Source: Phascolarctobacterium sp. (lineage in GTDB: Bacteria > Bacillota > Negativicutes > Acidaminococcales > Acidaminococcaceae). Taken from it: a stretch of DNA of 64,000 nucleotides. Below the pieces are notes generated by a model. It did no database searches, was not told where the DNA came from, and saw only the letters and a program-made list of their open reading frames with translations. The stretch is taken from contig JAUNOC010000001.1 in the NCBI GenBank assembly GCA_030531205.1, positions 1-64,000 of the forward strand, written 5' to 3'. Shown here piece by piece: positions 42,423 to 50,950 of the stretch (position 1 is its first letter; each line of letters opens with the position of its first letter). Made by a program: the position numbers and the translations under genes.

Positions 42423-43271
42423 CTATTTTCTTTGCTCTTGAACAATTTTCTTAATCACATCATAGGCATAATTCTGGCAATACTTGCTGGCCTTAAAGTA
42501 AAAATCTTCTTCGCCCCAATCCATGCCGCCTCTTACGCTGTTGGCAGTTTGCTCAACCAATTCATTATTGCAAATTACCCTTACGCCCAAGAAAGGAATC
42601 CCATATTTCAAGCAAACACTTGCCACACCATAACTTTCCATATCTTCACAAATGGTACCCATTTCCTTGTGCAAATAGTCAATGTAATCGCACTCCCTGT
42701 TCCACACATCACCGCTATTACCAATTCCTACATATACTTTACCATGAGGATAAGCAACCTTTTGTGCCAATGCCAACATTTTGGCATCTGCCGGCACATA
42801 ACGGGTACGAATCCATTGACCGTCTTGGAAAATCTCTAAATCATGGTAGTTCCAATCCTCATCGTTACTACCTTCACCTCTTGCTCTCGGCTCCGTATCA
42901 TAGCAGTTAGTATTGCAGATTTTTTCCTGTAATACAATATCGTAAATCTTCATAGTGTCAACATGTGCTCCTGCTGTTCCAATGCCCAACACACACAAGG
43001 GTTTGAAACGCTCTGCCGCCAAAGTAACGGCGGAAGTGGCATTTGTCAATCCCATTTGGGTCTGCAACACCACCACAGGATAACCGTCAATTTTGCCGGT
43101 GGCATATTTATGGCCAAAAGTCGTAGCAAATTTTGGTTTTTCCAATTTATTCATTAATTGAGCAATTTCCACATGCATAGCGCCCAAAACCACAATAGGT
43201 TTTGCACCTGCCAAACAGGTACTTGCCAATGCCAGCAATATGGTGAAAACTAATGCTAAAATTTTTTTCAT
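42423..43271 (-). CDS. Exported MTA/SAH nucleosidase-like phosphorylase-fold protein
   Basis: 282 residues. Signal peptide (cleavage near CLAGAKP, about 21), then the nucleoside phosphorylase fold: VLGAMHVEIAQLM, LGIGTAGAHV and the purine/ribose-binding DMESYGVASVC with ME and the later D in GMDWGEED. MTAN enzymes are normally cytosolic; export suggests a periplasmic role in nucleoside or signal salvage, as in a few described periplasmic MTANs. It forms an operon with a small exported protein upstream. Confidence 0.85.
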   Translation of the reverse strand: MKKILALVFTILLALASTCLAGAKPIVVLGAMHVEIAQLMNKLEKPKFATTFGHKYATGKIDGYPVVVLQTQMGLTNATSAVTLAAERFKPLCVLGIGTAGAHVDTMKIYDIVLQEKICNTNCYDTEPRARGEGSNDEDWNYHDLEIFQDGQWIRTRYVPADAKMLALAQKVAYPHGKVYVGIGNSGDVWNRECDYIDYLHKEMGTICEDMESYGVASVCLKYGIPFLGVRVICNNELVEQTANSVRGGMDWGEEDFYFKASKYCQNYAYDVIKKIVQEQRK

Positions 43272-43295
43272 TTTTCAACCTCACTAAGACTAAAA

Positions 43296-43742
43296 TTATT
43301 TCTTTTTATTGTTCTTATTCTTGTCAGCACCCTCCGGCATAAATTCCAGGGGAGTGAACTGATACATAATGATTTTACCATTGGGAGCGAAAATGACATC
43401 AACATGACCGCCACGATTAGGCGTAGTACCAATTATAACATAATTTAATTCGCTTACACCATCGGGGAAACGGTGAAAATTCTCTAATTTAACCTCTTTC
43501 GGATCCCCCAAATGCTGACGGATATTGGCAACCATATTTTGTAAATCTTTTTCCGTATGGTTTTCAAACCCTTCCAGCAATTTATAATATTCCACAAACG
43601 GTGTGGGATTTTCCTTGTTAAGGGTAGCCAGGAATTTATCCGCAGATTTTTCTAATTTTTCCAAATACTTGCCATTGCCTGCTGCAAAACAAGAACCGCA
43701 GACCAACAACGCTGAAAAAACAAACAAAAGAATCTTTTTCAA
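43296..43742 (-). CDS. Small exported hypothetical protein
   Basis: About 148 residues if translation starts at the TTG at 43742, which has GGAGGTG at ideal distance (an upstream ATG would add a non-hydrophobic leader). Signal peptide (KKILLFVFSALLVCGSCFA), then a helical region (KYLEKLEKSADKFLATL) and strands ending in a lysine/asparagine tail (NKNNKKK). No family recognised. Cotranscribed with the exported nucleosidase-like gene. Confidence 0.75.
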   Translation of the reverse strand: MKKILLFVFSALLVCGSCFAAGNGKYLEKLEKSADKFLATLNKENPTPFVEYYKLLEGFENHTEKDLQNMVANIRQHLGDPKEVKLENFHRFPDGVSELNYVIIGTTPNRGGHVDVIFAPNGKIIMYQFTPLEFMPEGADKNKNNKKK

Positions 43743-43883
43743 TCTTCTCACCTCCAAACATAAATTGCGTTTTATTATTATACCTTTATTTATAATTATT
43801 TTCAAGTGTTGAACCTAGACCATACTGCCACATCTTATCTCTCTTATTTTATTTTTAGAACAAAAAAACTAAAATTCCTTTCC

Positions 43884-44515
43884 TTTTTTGGTTGCAAAAA
43901 CAAAACTCATGTCTATTATACAGTAAGGAAGTTTTGAAAAATATTTTGATTTTTGGTTATAAAATCAAATCTTATGTCTATTATATTAGTGAGAGAAATA
44001 TCAATACAAAAAATCGGCTTTTGTGCTGATTTATTTTTCACATGTCCAATATCATATGAGATTACACCCAATCTCATATGATATTCAGCCATTGTCAGAA
44101 AGTTTTCAAAATTTTTCTTTCGCCTTCGGCGTTCGCCACAAAATAATTTTTTTAATGCTCAATCTGATATCAGACTTACCCCAATCTGATATCAGATTGG
44201 ACATCACGTAAAAATTTTTTCCTTTTGCTTTTTGCTTTAGCGTCAAAATTATATACATTTAGTGTCAAGTGTATATAATTTTGGCGCTTTTTTATTTTTA
44301 CTCATCAGAAAAATGCAGTTAAAAGCGTGGAAAAGTGATTTCTAAAATGGCGACATTTTAGAAACTAAGATTTTGCTGTTTTGAATGAAAAAATCCTGTG
44401 ACTATTTCTAATCACAGGAACTTTTTACCATAATTGCGCATTGCGAATTACGCATTACGCATTATTCTTTGTCCTTTCCATCTAACCTGACACCTGAAAC
44501 CTCAAACCTGCCCCC
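43884..44515. repeat. Palindrome-cassette repeat, copy 3, with direct repeats, core and 7-bp arrays
   Basis: From left: two imperfect 36-37-bp direct repeats (43884-43920, 43949-43985); paired AATATCATATGAGATT and its inverse (44047-44084); paired AATCTGATATCAGATT-type palindromes (44160-44200); a 19-bp-stem hairpin (44240-44287); the conserved arm AAATGCAGTTAAAAGCGTGG; CTAAAATG-GCGA-CATTTTAG (44342-44361); CTGTTTTGAATGAAAA; inverted core 44409-44430; and arrays ATTACGC and CCTGAAA up to the next stop codon. Confidence 0.72.
44240..44297 (+). terminator. Strong plus-strand terminator-like hairpin with no plus-strand gene
   Basis: AGCGTCAAAATTATATACA pairs with TGTATATAATTTTGGCGCT (one G-U) and TTTTTTATTTTT follows. 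No plus-strand ORF lies upstream within this gap, so it either ends an unannotated RNA or is part of the repeat. Confidence 0.5.
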
Positions 44516-45175
44516 TCATTCCACTGCGTCATAATTCTGCACATCCAGTACCTTATACCCGGCATCGGAGATTTTGCCCACAATTCCCAATCCTTTATCC
44601 CCCATTTCTGCACGGATATTGATAGTGGCAGTGCCGTCATTCAATACACGGGGTACCAAACTGAGAATGTTAATATTCGCATCACGGAACATGGCCGCCA
44701 GTTCTGCCACCACTCCCACCTTGTCCGGGGTTTGGATGGTGAAACGGGTACAAGCCCGATTCATTGCCATAATTTCCACAAAGGAACGGAAAATATCCTT
44801 TTGGGAAATAATCCCCACTAATCTGTTATCCTGGTCCACCACCGGGAAGGACGGATAGTCATATTTATAAAACTGGTATGCCACATATTCCACACTGTCA
44901 CCGGGTCTGACACAGGTCACATCCTTACGCATCAGCTGTTTGACTTTGAACCGTCCCAAAAGGGAATTGGCTTCCTGCCGGCTCAGAATGTTGATGTCTG
45001 CCGGGCAGGCACGGGTTACTTCCTTTTCGCTTATCAGTCCCAGCACCCTTTTCATATCATCCACCACCGGCAAGGAACGGTGCCGGCTGCCACGCATGGT
45101 TTCAATGGTGGACAAAAGGGAATCTGTTTCCTGAACGGTGAGTACATCTTCCGTCATGTAGTTTTTTACCAGCAT
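44516..45175 (-). CDS. CBS-pair plus ACT domain protein (AcuB-like)
   Basis: 219 residues: two CBS motifs (about 1-60 and 75-135) and a C-terminal ACT domain (FTIQTPDKVGVVAELAAMF, about 143-215). CBS pairs bind adenine nucleotides and ACT domains bind amino acids. The gene starts 2 bp after livF and is the last of the branched-chain amino acid importer operon, so it probably senses branched-chain amino acids or energy state. Confidence 0.88.
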   Translation of the reverse strand: MLVKNYMTEDVLTVQETDSLLSTIETMRGSRHRSLPVVDDMKRVLGLISEKEVTRACPADINILSRQEANSLLGRFKVKQLMRKDVTCVRPGDSVEYVAYQFYKYDYPSFPVVDQDNRLVGIISQKDIFRSFVEIMAMNRACTRFTIQTPDKVGVVAELAAMFRDANINILSLVPRVLNDGTATINIRAEMGDKGLGIVGKISDAGYKVLDVQNYDAVE

Positions 45176-45176
45176 T

Positions 45177-45881
45177 TTAACCTCCTAAGTACGCTTTACG
45201 AACCTCATCAGAAGCGGCAAGTTCTTTGGCTGTGCCGCTTAAAGTAATTCTGCCTGTTTCCAATACATAGGCCTTGTCCGCAATGGACAATGCCATATTT
45301 GCATTTTGTTCAACTAATAGCACCGTTGTGCCATCCTGATTTATTTCTTTGATAATGTCAAATATTTCCCGAACCAGCAAAGGTGCAAGACCCATTGAAG
45401 GTTCGTCCAGCAAAAGCAGTTTTGGTTTGGACATCAGGGCCCTTCCCATTGCCAGCATTTGCTGTTCGCCTCCGCTCAAGGTGCCGGAAATTTGATTTTT
45501 TCTTTCTGCCAAACGGGGGAACTTGTCAAATACATCCCGCAAATCACGGGCAACACCTTCTTTATCCTTTCGCAAATAGGCACCTAATTCCAAGTTTTCC
45601 AAAACGGTCAGGTTAGCAAAGACATGCCGTCCTTCCGGAACTTGTACCAGTCCTTTGCCCACAATTTTGTGAGCTGGGATGCCGGAAATGTCTTCACCAT
45701 CATAGTTGATTACACCGGTTTTAGGTTTCATTAGGCCGGAAATGGTCCGCAAGGTGGTGGATTTTCCTGCCCCGTTAGAGCCGATAAGGGCCACAATCTC
45801 TCCTTCGCTAACTTCCAAACTGATGCCCTTGATGGCATGGATGGCACCATAATAACAGTTAAGGTCAGTAACTTTTAACAT
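45177..45881 (-). CDS. livF: Branched-chain amino acid ABC transporter ATP-binding protein LivF
   Basis: 234 residues. Walker A GSNGAGKST (about 35-43), signature LSGGEQQML and Walker B LLLLDEPSMGL. LivF type by size and by its position after livG with a 1-bp TGATG overlap. Confidence 0.95.
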   Translation of the reverse strand: MLKVTDLNCYYGAIHAIKGISLEVSEGEIVALIGSNGAGKSTTLRTISGLMKPKTGVINYDGEDISGIPAHKIVGKGLVQVPEGRHVFANLTVLENLELGAYLRKDKEGVARDLRDVFDKFPRLAERKNQISGTLSGGEQQMLAMGRALMSKPKLLLLDEPSMGLAPLLVREIFDIIKEINQDGTTVLLVEQNANMALSIADKAYVLETGRITLSGTAKELAASDEVRKAYLGG

Positions 45882-46657
45882 CAGTTCATAACCTCCTCAC
45901 CTAAATATGCCTCAATAACCCTCCGGTTATGCTTGATTTCCTCCGGCGTGCCTTGGGCAATCAACATTCCGTATTCCAAAACATAAATTCTTTCACACAC
46001 GCCCATGACCAAACTCATATCATGTTCAATGAGCAAAATGGTCAGGTTAAATTTTTCCCTTATCCATCTTATCATTTCCATCAGTTCATGAGTTTCCTGC
46101 GGATTCATGCCTGCTGCCGGTTCGTCCAGCAACAGAAATTTCGGCTCTGTTGCCAATGCTCTGGCAATTTCCAGCCGGCGCTGCTGTCCGTAGGGCAGAT
46201 TTTTGGCCTTTTCCTGTGCCAAATCTTCCAAGTGAAAAATCTTTAACAGGTCCATTGCTTTGTCGGTAATGACTTCTTCCTCTGCCAAATATTTTTTGTC
46301 CCGCAAAATGGCATTCCCCAAGCCGTACGAAACATGCATGTTGTAAGCAATTTTAACATTATCAATTACGCTTAAATCTGCAAAAAGGCGAATGTTCTGG
46401 AAGGTGCGTGCCATACCCATTTGGGTAACCTGATATGATTTTTTGCCGCTGGATTTTTCCCCGTCAAAATATATCTCGCCCTCCGTTGGTGTATAAACCC
46501 CGGTAATCATATTGAAAGCGGTGGTCTTGCCTGCACCGTTAGGGCCAATCAGTCCCACCAGTTCCCCTTTATCAATATACATTTTTAAGTCACTTACTGC
46601 CCGGAGTCCGCCAAAGACAATGGAAACATTTTTGACTTCCAATAATTTTTCAGCCAT
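45881..46657 (-). CDS. livG: Branched-chain amino acid ABC transporter ATP-binding protein LivG
   Basis: 258 residues. Walker A GPNGAGKTT, signature LPYGQQRRL and LLLDEPAAGMNP; the C-terminal extension RRVIEAYLGEE is typical of LivG. Second ATPase of the importer. Confidence 0.95.
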   Translation of the reverse strand: MAEKLLEVKNVSIVFGGLRAVSDLKMYIDKGELVGLIGPNGAGKTTAFNMITGVYTPTEGEIYFDGEKSSGKKSYQVTQMGMARTFQNIRLFADLSVIDNVKIAYNMHVSYGLGNAILRDKKYLAEEEVITDKAMDLLKIFHLEDLAQEKAKNLPYGQQRRLEIARALATEPKFLLLDEPAAGMNPQETHELMEMIRWIREKFNLTILLIEHDMSLVMGVCERIYVLEYGMLIAQGTPEEIKHNRRVIEAYLGEEVMN

Positions 46658-46658
46658 T

Positions 46659-47609
46659 TTATTTCCCCTTTCCCAGCAATCTGCCGAACATTTCTTTACT
46701 CAATTCTTCATTACCGAACAGTCCCTGGGGACGGTAAAGCATGAGAACAATCATGGTTATGGAATAGATAATCATACGCCATTCCGGGAAATCGGACAGG
46801 GCCGCACTTAAGAATGTCAAAAGCATTGCCCCCACAATGGATCCCGTCATGGATCCTAAGCCACCCAGCACCACCATAGTCAAAACATCAAAGGAACGCA
46901 TAAAGGTGAAGGATGCGGGATGAGCGATAAAGAAGTAATGGCTGAACATACAGCCCGCCGTGCCGGCAAAGGCCGCACCCAAAGTGAAGGCCATTACTTT
47001 ATATTTTGTGGTGTTGATACCCATTGTGTCCGCCGCAATTTCATTCTCCCGAATTGCCAGGCAGCAACGGCCGTAAGCAGAGTTTTTGAAATTCTTGATA
47101 AAGAAAACAATCACTATCATTATCCAAAAGACATTGGTAAATGTTGTTTCCCGGGGGATGCCCATCAGGCCGGACGCTCCGCCTACATATTCAATGTTCA
47201 GAATACAGATACGGATAATTTCACCCAAGCCGAGGGTGGCGATACAGAGATAGTCACCGTTCAGGCGGAGGGTTGGCAAACCGATTAAAGCCCCCAATAC
47301 TCCGGCCGCCACAGTTGCCAAGACAATGCCCAAAGCAAAGGGATATTCCCACATCATAGTTACCACCGCTCCCATATAAGCACCCACCGCCATAAAGCCG
47401 GCGTGGCCGATGGAGAACTGGCCTGTGTAACCATTGATTAAATTCAGGGACACTGCCAAGATAATGTTAATACAAATCATGACAATGTTCAGCTCCCAGA
47501 AGGGGTCAATAATTTCCAAGCAGATTAATCCTTGTATAACAGCGTAGAGAACTGCACAGGCGATAAAGATTTTCAAATCTTGTTTATGCACAACATTCAT
47601 TCCTGTCAC
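46659..47609 (-). CDS. livM: Branched-chain amino acid ABC permease LivM
   Basis: 316 residues, about nine membrane segments, with the LivM motif GYTGQFSIGHAGFMAVGAY (about 60-78) and the coupling loop with RENEIAADTMGI. Heterodimer partner of LivH. Confidence 0.95.
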   Translation of the reverse strand: MTGMNVVHKQDLKIFIACAVLYAVIQGLICLEIIDPFWELNIVMICINIILAVSLNLINGYTGQFSIGHAGFMAVGAYMGAVVTMMWEYPFALGIVLATVAAGVLGALIGLPTLRLNGDYLCIATLGLGEIIRICILNIEYVGGASGLMGIPRETTFTNVFWIMIVIVFFIKNFKNSAYGRCCLAIRENEIAADTMGINTTKYKVMAFTLGAAFAGTAGCMFSHYFFIAHPASFTFMRSFDVLTMVVLGGLGSMTGSIVGAMLLTFLSAALSDFPEWRMIIYSITMIVLMLYRPQGLFGNEELSKEMFGRLLGKGK

Positions 47610-48500
47610 CTACACTTTCTCGCTGACATTCTTGCCCAACAGACCGGCGGGCTTGTAAAGCAAAATGAATATCAAAATTAAAAAGGCAGCCGCATCCCGG
47701 AAGGTGGAAAGTCCGATACCTGCAACCAATGCCTCCACCACGCCCAAGATAATACCGCCCAACATGGCACCGGGGATAATGCCGATGCCGCCCAGCACCG
47801 CCGCTACAAAGGCCTTAATGCCGGGAGTCATCCCCATTAAGGGGTCAATAGAATTGTAATACACTCCTACCAGCACGCCACCGGCTGCCGCCAAAGCACT
47901 GCCAATGGCAAAGGTCATGGCGATGGTGCGGTCAATGTTGATGCCCATCAGCTTTGCCGCATCCGCGTCAAAACTTACCGCCCGCATGGCCTTACCGGCG
48001 GTGGTGTGATTTACTATATAAGTCAATAATCCCATCAGCAGCAAACTGATGATGAGAATAATTATTTGCTGAGAGTTAACAACCAATGGTCCGAAATGAT
48101 ATACTGTCGCCTCAAATACAGGCGGGAAGGTTCTTGGCTGGGGTGACACGAATAAAATCATGCCATATTCTAACAAAAAAGAAACACCGATTGCCGTAAT
48201 CAGAATAGCAATTCGGGGTGCATTCCGCATTGGTCGGTAAGCCAGGCGTTCCACAATAATACCCACCGCCGCCGCTCCTATCATAGCAAGAACAATGGCG
48301 GGAAGAAAAGGCAATCCTAAGCCGGTAATTGCCCAATAACCAAAATATGCTCCCAGCATATAAATATCGCCATGAGCAAAATTGATTAATTTCATAATGC
48401 CGTAAATCATCGTATAACCGAGTGCAATCAGTGCATAAATACTTCCTAAAGACACTCCGTTAATCAGTTGTTGAAACAACTGCTCCAACAGATTTTCCAT
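47610..48500 (-). CDS. livH: Branched-chain amino acid ABC permease LivH
   Basis: 296 residues, eight or so membrane segments, with NGVSLGSIYALIALGYTMIYG at the N-terminus and the coupling helix region AVSFDADAAKLMGI. Its stop is adjacent to the livM start. Confidence 0.95.
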   Translation of the reverse strand: MENLLEQLFQQLINGVSLGSIYALIALGYTMIYGIMKLINFAHGDIYMLGAYFGYWAITGLGLPFLPAIVLAMIGAAAVGIIVERLAYRPMRNAPRIAILITAIGVSFLLEYGMILFVSPQPRTFPPVFEATVYHFGPLVVNSQQIIILIISLLLMGLLTYIVNHTTAGKAMRAVSFDADAAKLMGINIDRTIAMTFAIGSALAAAGGVLVGVYYNSIDPLMGMTPGIKAFVAAVLGGIGIIPGAMLGGIILGVVEALVAGIGLSTFRDAAAFLILIFILLYKPAGLLGKNVSEKV

Positions 48501-48524
48501 AACTTCTCCCTAATATAAAATAAT

Positions 48525-48551
48525 GGAACTGGCTGGCAAGCAACCAGTTCC
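48525..48551 (-). terminator. Attenuating terminator between livK and livH
   Basis: GGAACTGG and CCAGTTCC form an 8-bp stem followed on the minus strand by ATTATTTTATA. A leaky hairpin here would give more binding protein than permease. Confidence 0.65.
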
Positions 48552-48567
48552 ATTATTCATTATACTA

Positions 48568-49713
48568 TTACATATTAACCTTTGCAACTAATTTTGCAAC
48601 ACCGCTGGACAAATCAAGAATCAGTCCAGGCATTACAGGATTGTGTTTTGCATCATAGGTCAAAGTACCGCCGGCAATGGGCAATCCTTTAGTAGCAGCC
48701 ATCGCATTGGCAATTGCCTGACTATTCGCACCTTTGCCTGCTTTTTCCATAGCAGCAAACAATACTTTACCCGCATTGTAACCCTGTTGTACGAACACAT
48801 CCGCATTTTCACCCTTGAATGCTTTGTATGCTTTCATAAATGCTTTGATAGAGGGGTCAGGATCATCAGCACTGAAGGCAGATACATAGTAGCAATCTTT
48901 CAAAGCTGCTTTGCCGGCAATCTCTGCCAACACTGGGGATTCCCAACCATCACAGCCATACATGGGAACGGTAATGCCTAATTCACGGGCTTGTTTAATA
49001 ATCTTGGAAACTTCTTCATAGTAACCCGGTACATAAATTGCCTCCGGATTAGCGGCTTTCAAACGGGTCAGAGCCGCTTTAAAATCAACATCTTTTGCCA
49101 AGTATGCTTCATTGGCAACAACATTGCCACCCAATTCTTTCAATGTCTTTTCAAAATTTGCTGCCAAACCTTTAGCATAATCACTGGACTTGTCCATATA
49201 AACTGCGCATTTCAAGGTCTTTTTGTTCTCTGCTGCAAATTTTGCCATTACACTGCCCTGGAAGGGGTCAATGAAGCAGGCACGGAACATATAGGGATTA
49301 ACCTTACCGTTCTTTTGCAAGGTTACACCTTCGCCAGTTGCGGAAGGAGCAATTTGAGGAACCTTTGCACCAAAGGTAATAGGAGCGGTTGCCATTACAC
49401 AGCCGGTGGTGGCAGGACCGCAAACTGCTACAACTTTTTCCTGGAACACCAGTTTAGTCATAGCATTGCCGGATTCGCCCGGTTCAGATTTGTTGTCGGC
49501 TTTTACAACCACAACTTTTTCAGAACCCCACAAACCGCCTTTGGCATTCACTTCTTTAGCGGCCAGTTCAAACCCTTGACTGATGTGATTTCCATACATG
49601 GCCACACCGCCGGTGTACTCAAAGCAGGCGCCAACTTTTACGTCAGCATAAGCGCTGCTTGCCATCATAACTGCCATAGCAGCCATCATTGCGCATTTTT
49701 TCCAAGATTTCAT
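48568..49713 (-). CDS. livK: Branched-chain amino acid-binding protein (LivK/J type)
   Basis: 381 residues. Signal peptide (cleavage near AYA-DVKVG), then the type I periplasmic binding fold (GGVAMYGNHISQGFELAAKE; CGPATTGCVMATAP). First gene of the liv operon. A GAAGGAAAAAATT ribosome-binding site precedes the ATG. Confidence 0.93.
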   Translation of the reverse strand: MKSWKKCAMMAAMAVMMASSAYADVKVGACFEYTGGVAMYGNHISQGFELAAKEVNAKGGLWGSEKVVVVKADNKSEPGESGNAMTKLVFQEKVVAVCGPATTGCVMATAPITFGAKVPQIAPSATGEGVTLQKNGKVNPYMFRACFIDPFQGSVMAKFAAENKKTLKCAVYMDKSSDYAKGLAANFEKTLKELGGNVVANEAYLAKDVDFKAALTRLKAANPEAIYVPGYYEEVSKIIKQARELGITVPMYGCDGWESPVLAEIAGKAALKDCYYVSAFSADDPDPSIKAFMKAYKAFKGENADVFVQQGYNAGKVLFAAMEKAGKGANSQAIANAMAATKGLPIAGGTLTYDAKHNPVMPGLILDLSSGVAKLVAKVNM

Positions 49714-49785
49714 AATTTTTTCCTTCTTTCTTTTTTATAATTTTTTGTCTGCCCACACTTTCGCAGACATTGAGAACTTAATTAA

Positions 49786-49855
49786 AATCTGTAATTTTCG
49801 CTTTGCGAAAATTGTCCATCGTTTATAACTTTTAACTTTTAATTTTTCATTATCT
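49786..49855. repeat. AATTTTCGC hairpin and CTTTTAA 7-bp array
   Basis: AATTTTCGC-TTT-GCGAAAATT followed by GTCCA (49792-49817) as at 40373-40397, but inverted, then TTTATAA-CTTTTAA-CTTTTAA-TTTTTCA, which includes the stop codon of the YkvI gene. An unrelated small hairpin TGTCTGC/GCAGACA precedes it. Confidence 0.65.
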
Positions 49856-50927
49856 TATAAACACCAACTGTGCAAACAGGAACTGCATAGAGCAGCAGGA
49901 AGCCCCAGCAAGCAGTGCCGTAGCCCTTAACAATCAAGGACAACAGACCGAAAGCAGAAATAGCAATACCAACCAAAACAACACCAATAACCAAAGCAAC
50001 ATGAGTATTGCTGCCCAACTCTGCACCATGCTCTTTCATGGCTACTTCAATGCGGTCAGTGAAGGCCTTAACAAAGCCCGTACCAGTTTCCACCAAAGTC
50101 CCGAACAGCACAATTTCAAACAATGCGTAGAACCATTTCATGTCTAAAGCATTGAAAATAACTGTTACAGGAACATCTGCCTTAACCGCAGCGGACAAAT
50201 CACAGCCCATGGCCAAAAGCAACAAAATGCCGGGGATAATACCCAAAGCACCAGTCAAAGCACCGCTTACAAAGGCCTCTTTTCTGTTTTCGCAGTCACG
50301 GATTGTGTAAAGGAACAAGGGCATAACCACCAAATTGTAGAAAGAATACTGCAAACCATTGGTCAGCCATGCTCCATCCTTAATCGGTTCTGCAAAACTC
50401 TGGCCAATATTTCCGCCAAATTTTACAAAAACAAAAACAACAAAGAGAATATAAACCGCATATAAAACATAAGACCAGAATGATAAAACGGTTTCAATCA
50501 CCTTAGTTCCCTTGAACACCAAGAACACAATACCCAAAGTCAAAACCCCAACACCTACCCAGTAATTGATACCCAACAAATCGCGCATCATACTGCCTGC
50601 GGTAGCATTTACAACACCCAGCACAATGAACAGCATTAACCAGTATAAGACATCATACGCATAAGCGACATACTTGCCCAAAAGTACCTTCATCAAACTG
50701 CCATAATCATAGGCCTTGAACAAGCGTGCAACCTCGAAAGTCAGACAAGCAATGACTGACCATACCACCATTGTTACCAACAGGCCCAACAAACCGCCCT
50801 TCATGCCGCTAACGCCGAAGAACTGGGCAATTTCTGCACCGGTTCCGTAACCGCCGCCGATAACTACCGACTGAAAAATAAAACCTGGGATTAAATACCT
50901 AACCCAACTTTTCTTAACTTTTTCCAC
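49839..50927 (-). CDS. YkvI family membrane protein, putative amino acid carrier
   Basis: 362 residues with 10 membrane helices and the unwound first helix SVVIGGGYGTGAEIAQFF (about 20-37) of the LeuT-like fold. The start is GTG at 50927 behind GGAGGAG. Directly follows the class III PLP enzyme gene, so the two probably handle the same amino acid. The C-terminal codons fall within a 7-bp repeat array. Confidence 0.82.
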   Translation of the reverse strand: MEKVKKSWVRYLIPGFIFQSVVIGGGYGTGAEIAQFFGVSGMKGGLLGLLVTMVVWSVIACLTFEVARLFKAYDYGSLMKVLLGKYVAYAYDVLYWLMLFIVLGVVNATAGSMMRDLLGINYWVGVGVLTLGIVFLVFKGTKVIETVLSFWSYVLYAVYILFVVFVFVKFGGNIGQSFAEPIKDGAWLTNGLQYSFYNLVVMPLFLYTIRDCENRKEAFVSGALTGALGIIPGILLLLAMGCDLSAAVKADVPVTVIFNALDMKWFYALFEIVLFGTLVETGTGFVKAFTDRIEVAMKEHGAELGSNTHVALVIGVVLVGIAISAFGLLSLIVKGYGTACWGFLLLYAVPVCTVGVYKIMKN

Positions 50928-50950
50928 TTTCTCCTCCTAAAATTTTTCTA

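Noticed and set aside
43884-43985. Two ~36-bp direct repeats with a 28-bp spacer, looking like a minimal CRISPR
   Set aside because: Only two copies with several mismatches, AT-rich, no cas gene in 64 kb, and located in a repeat mosaic.
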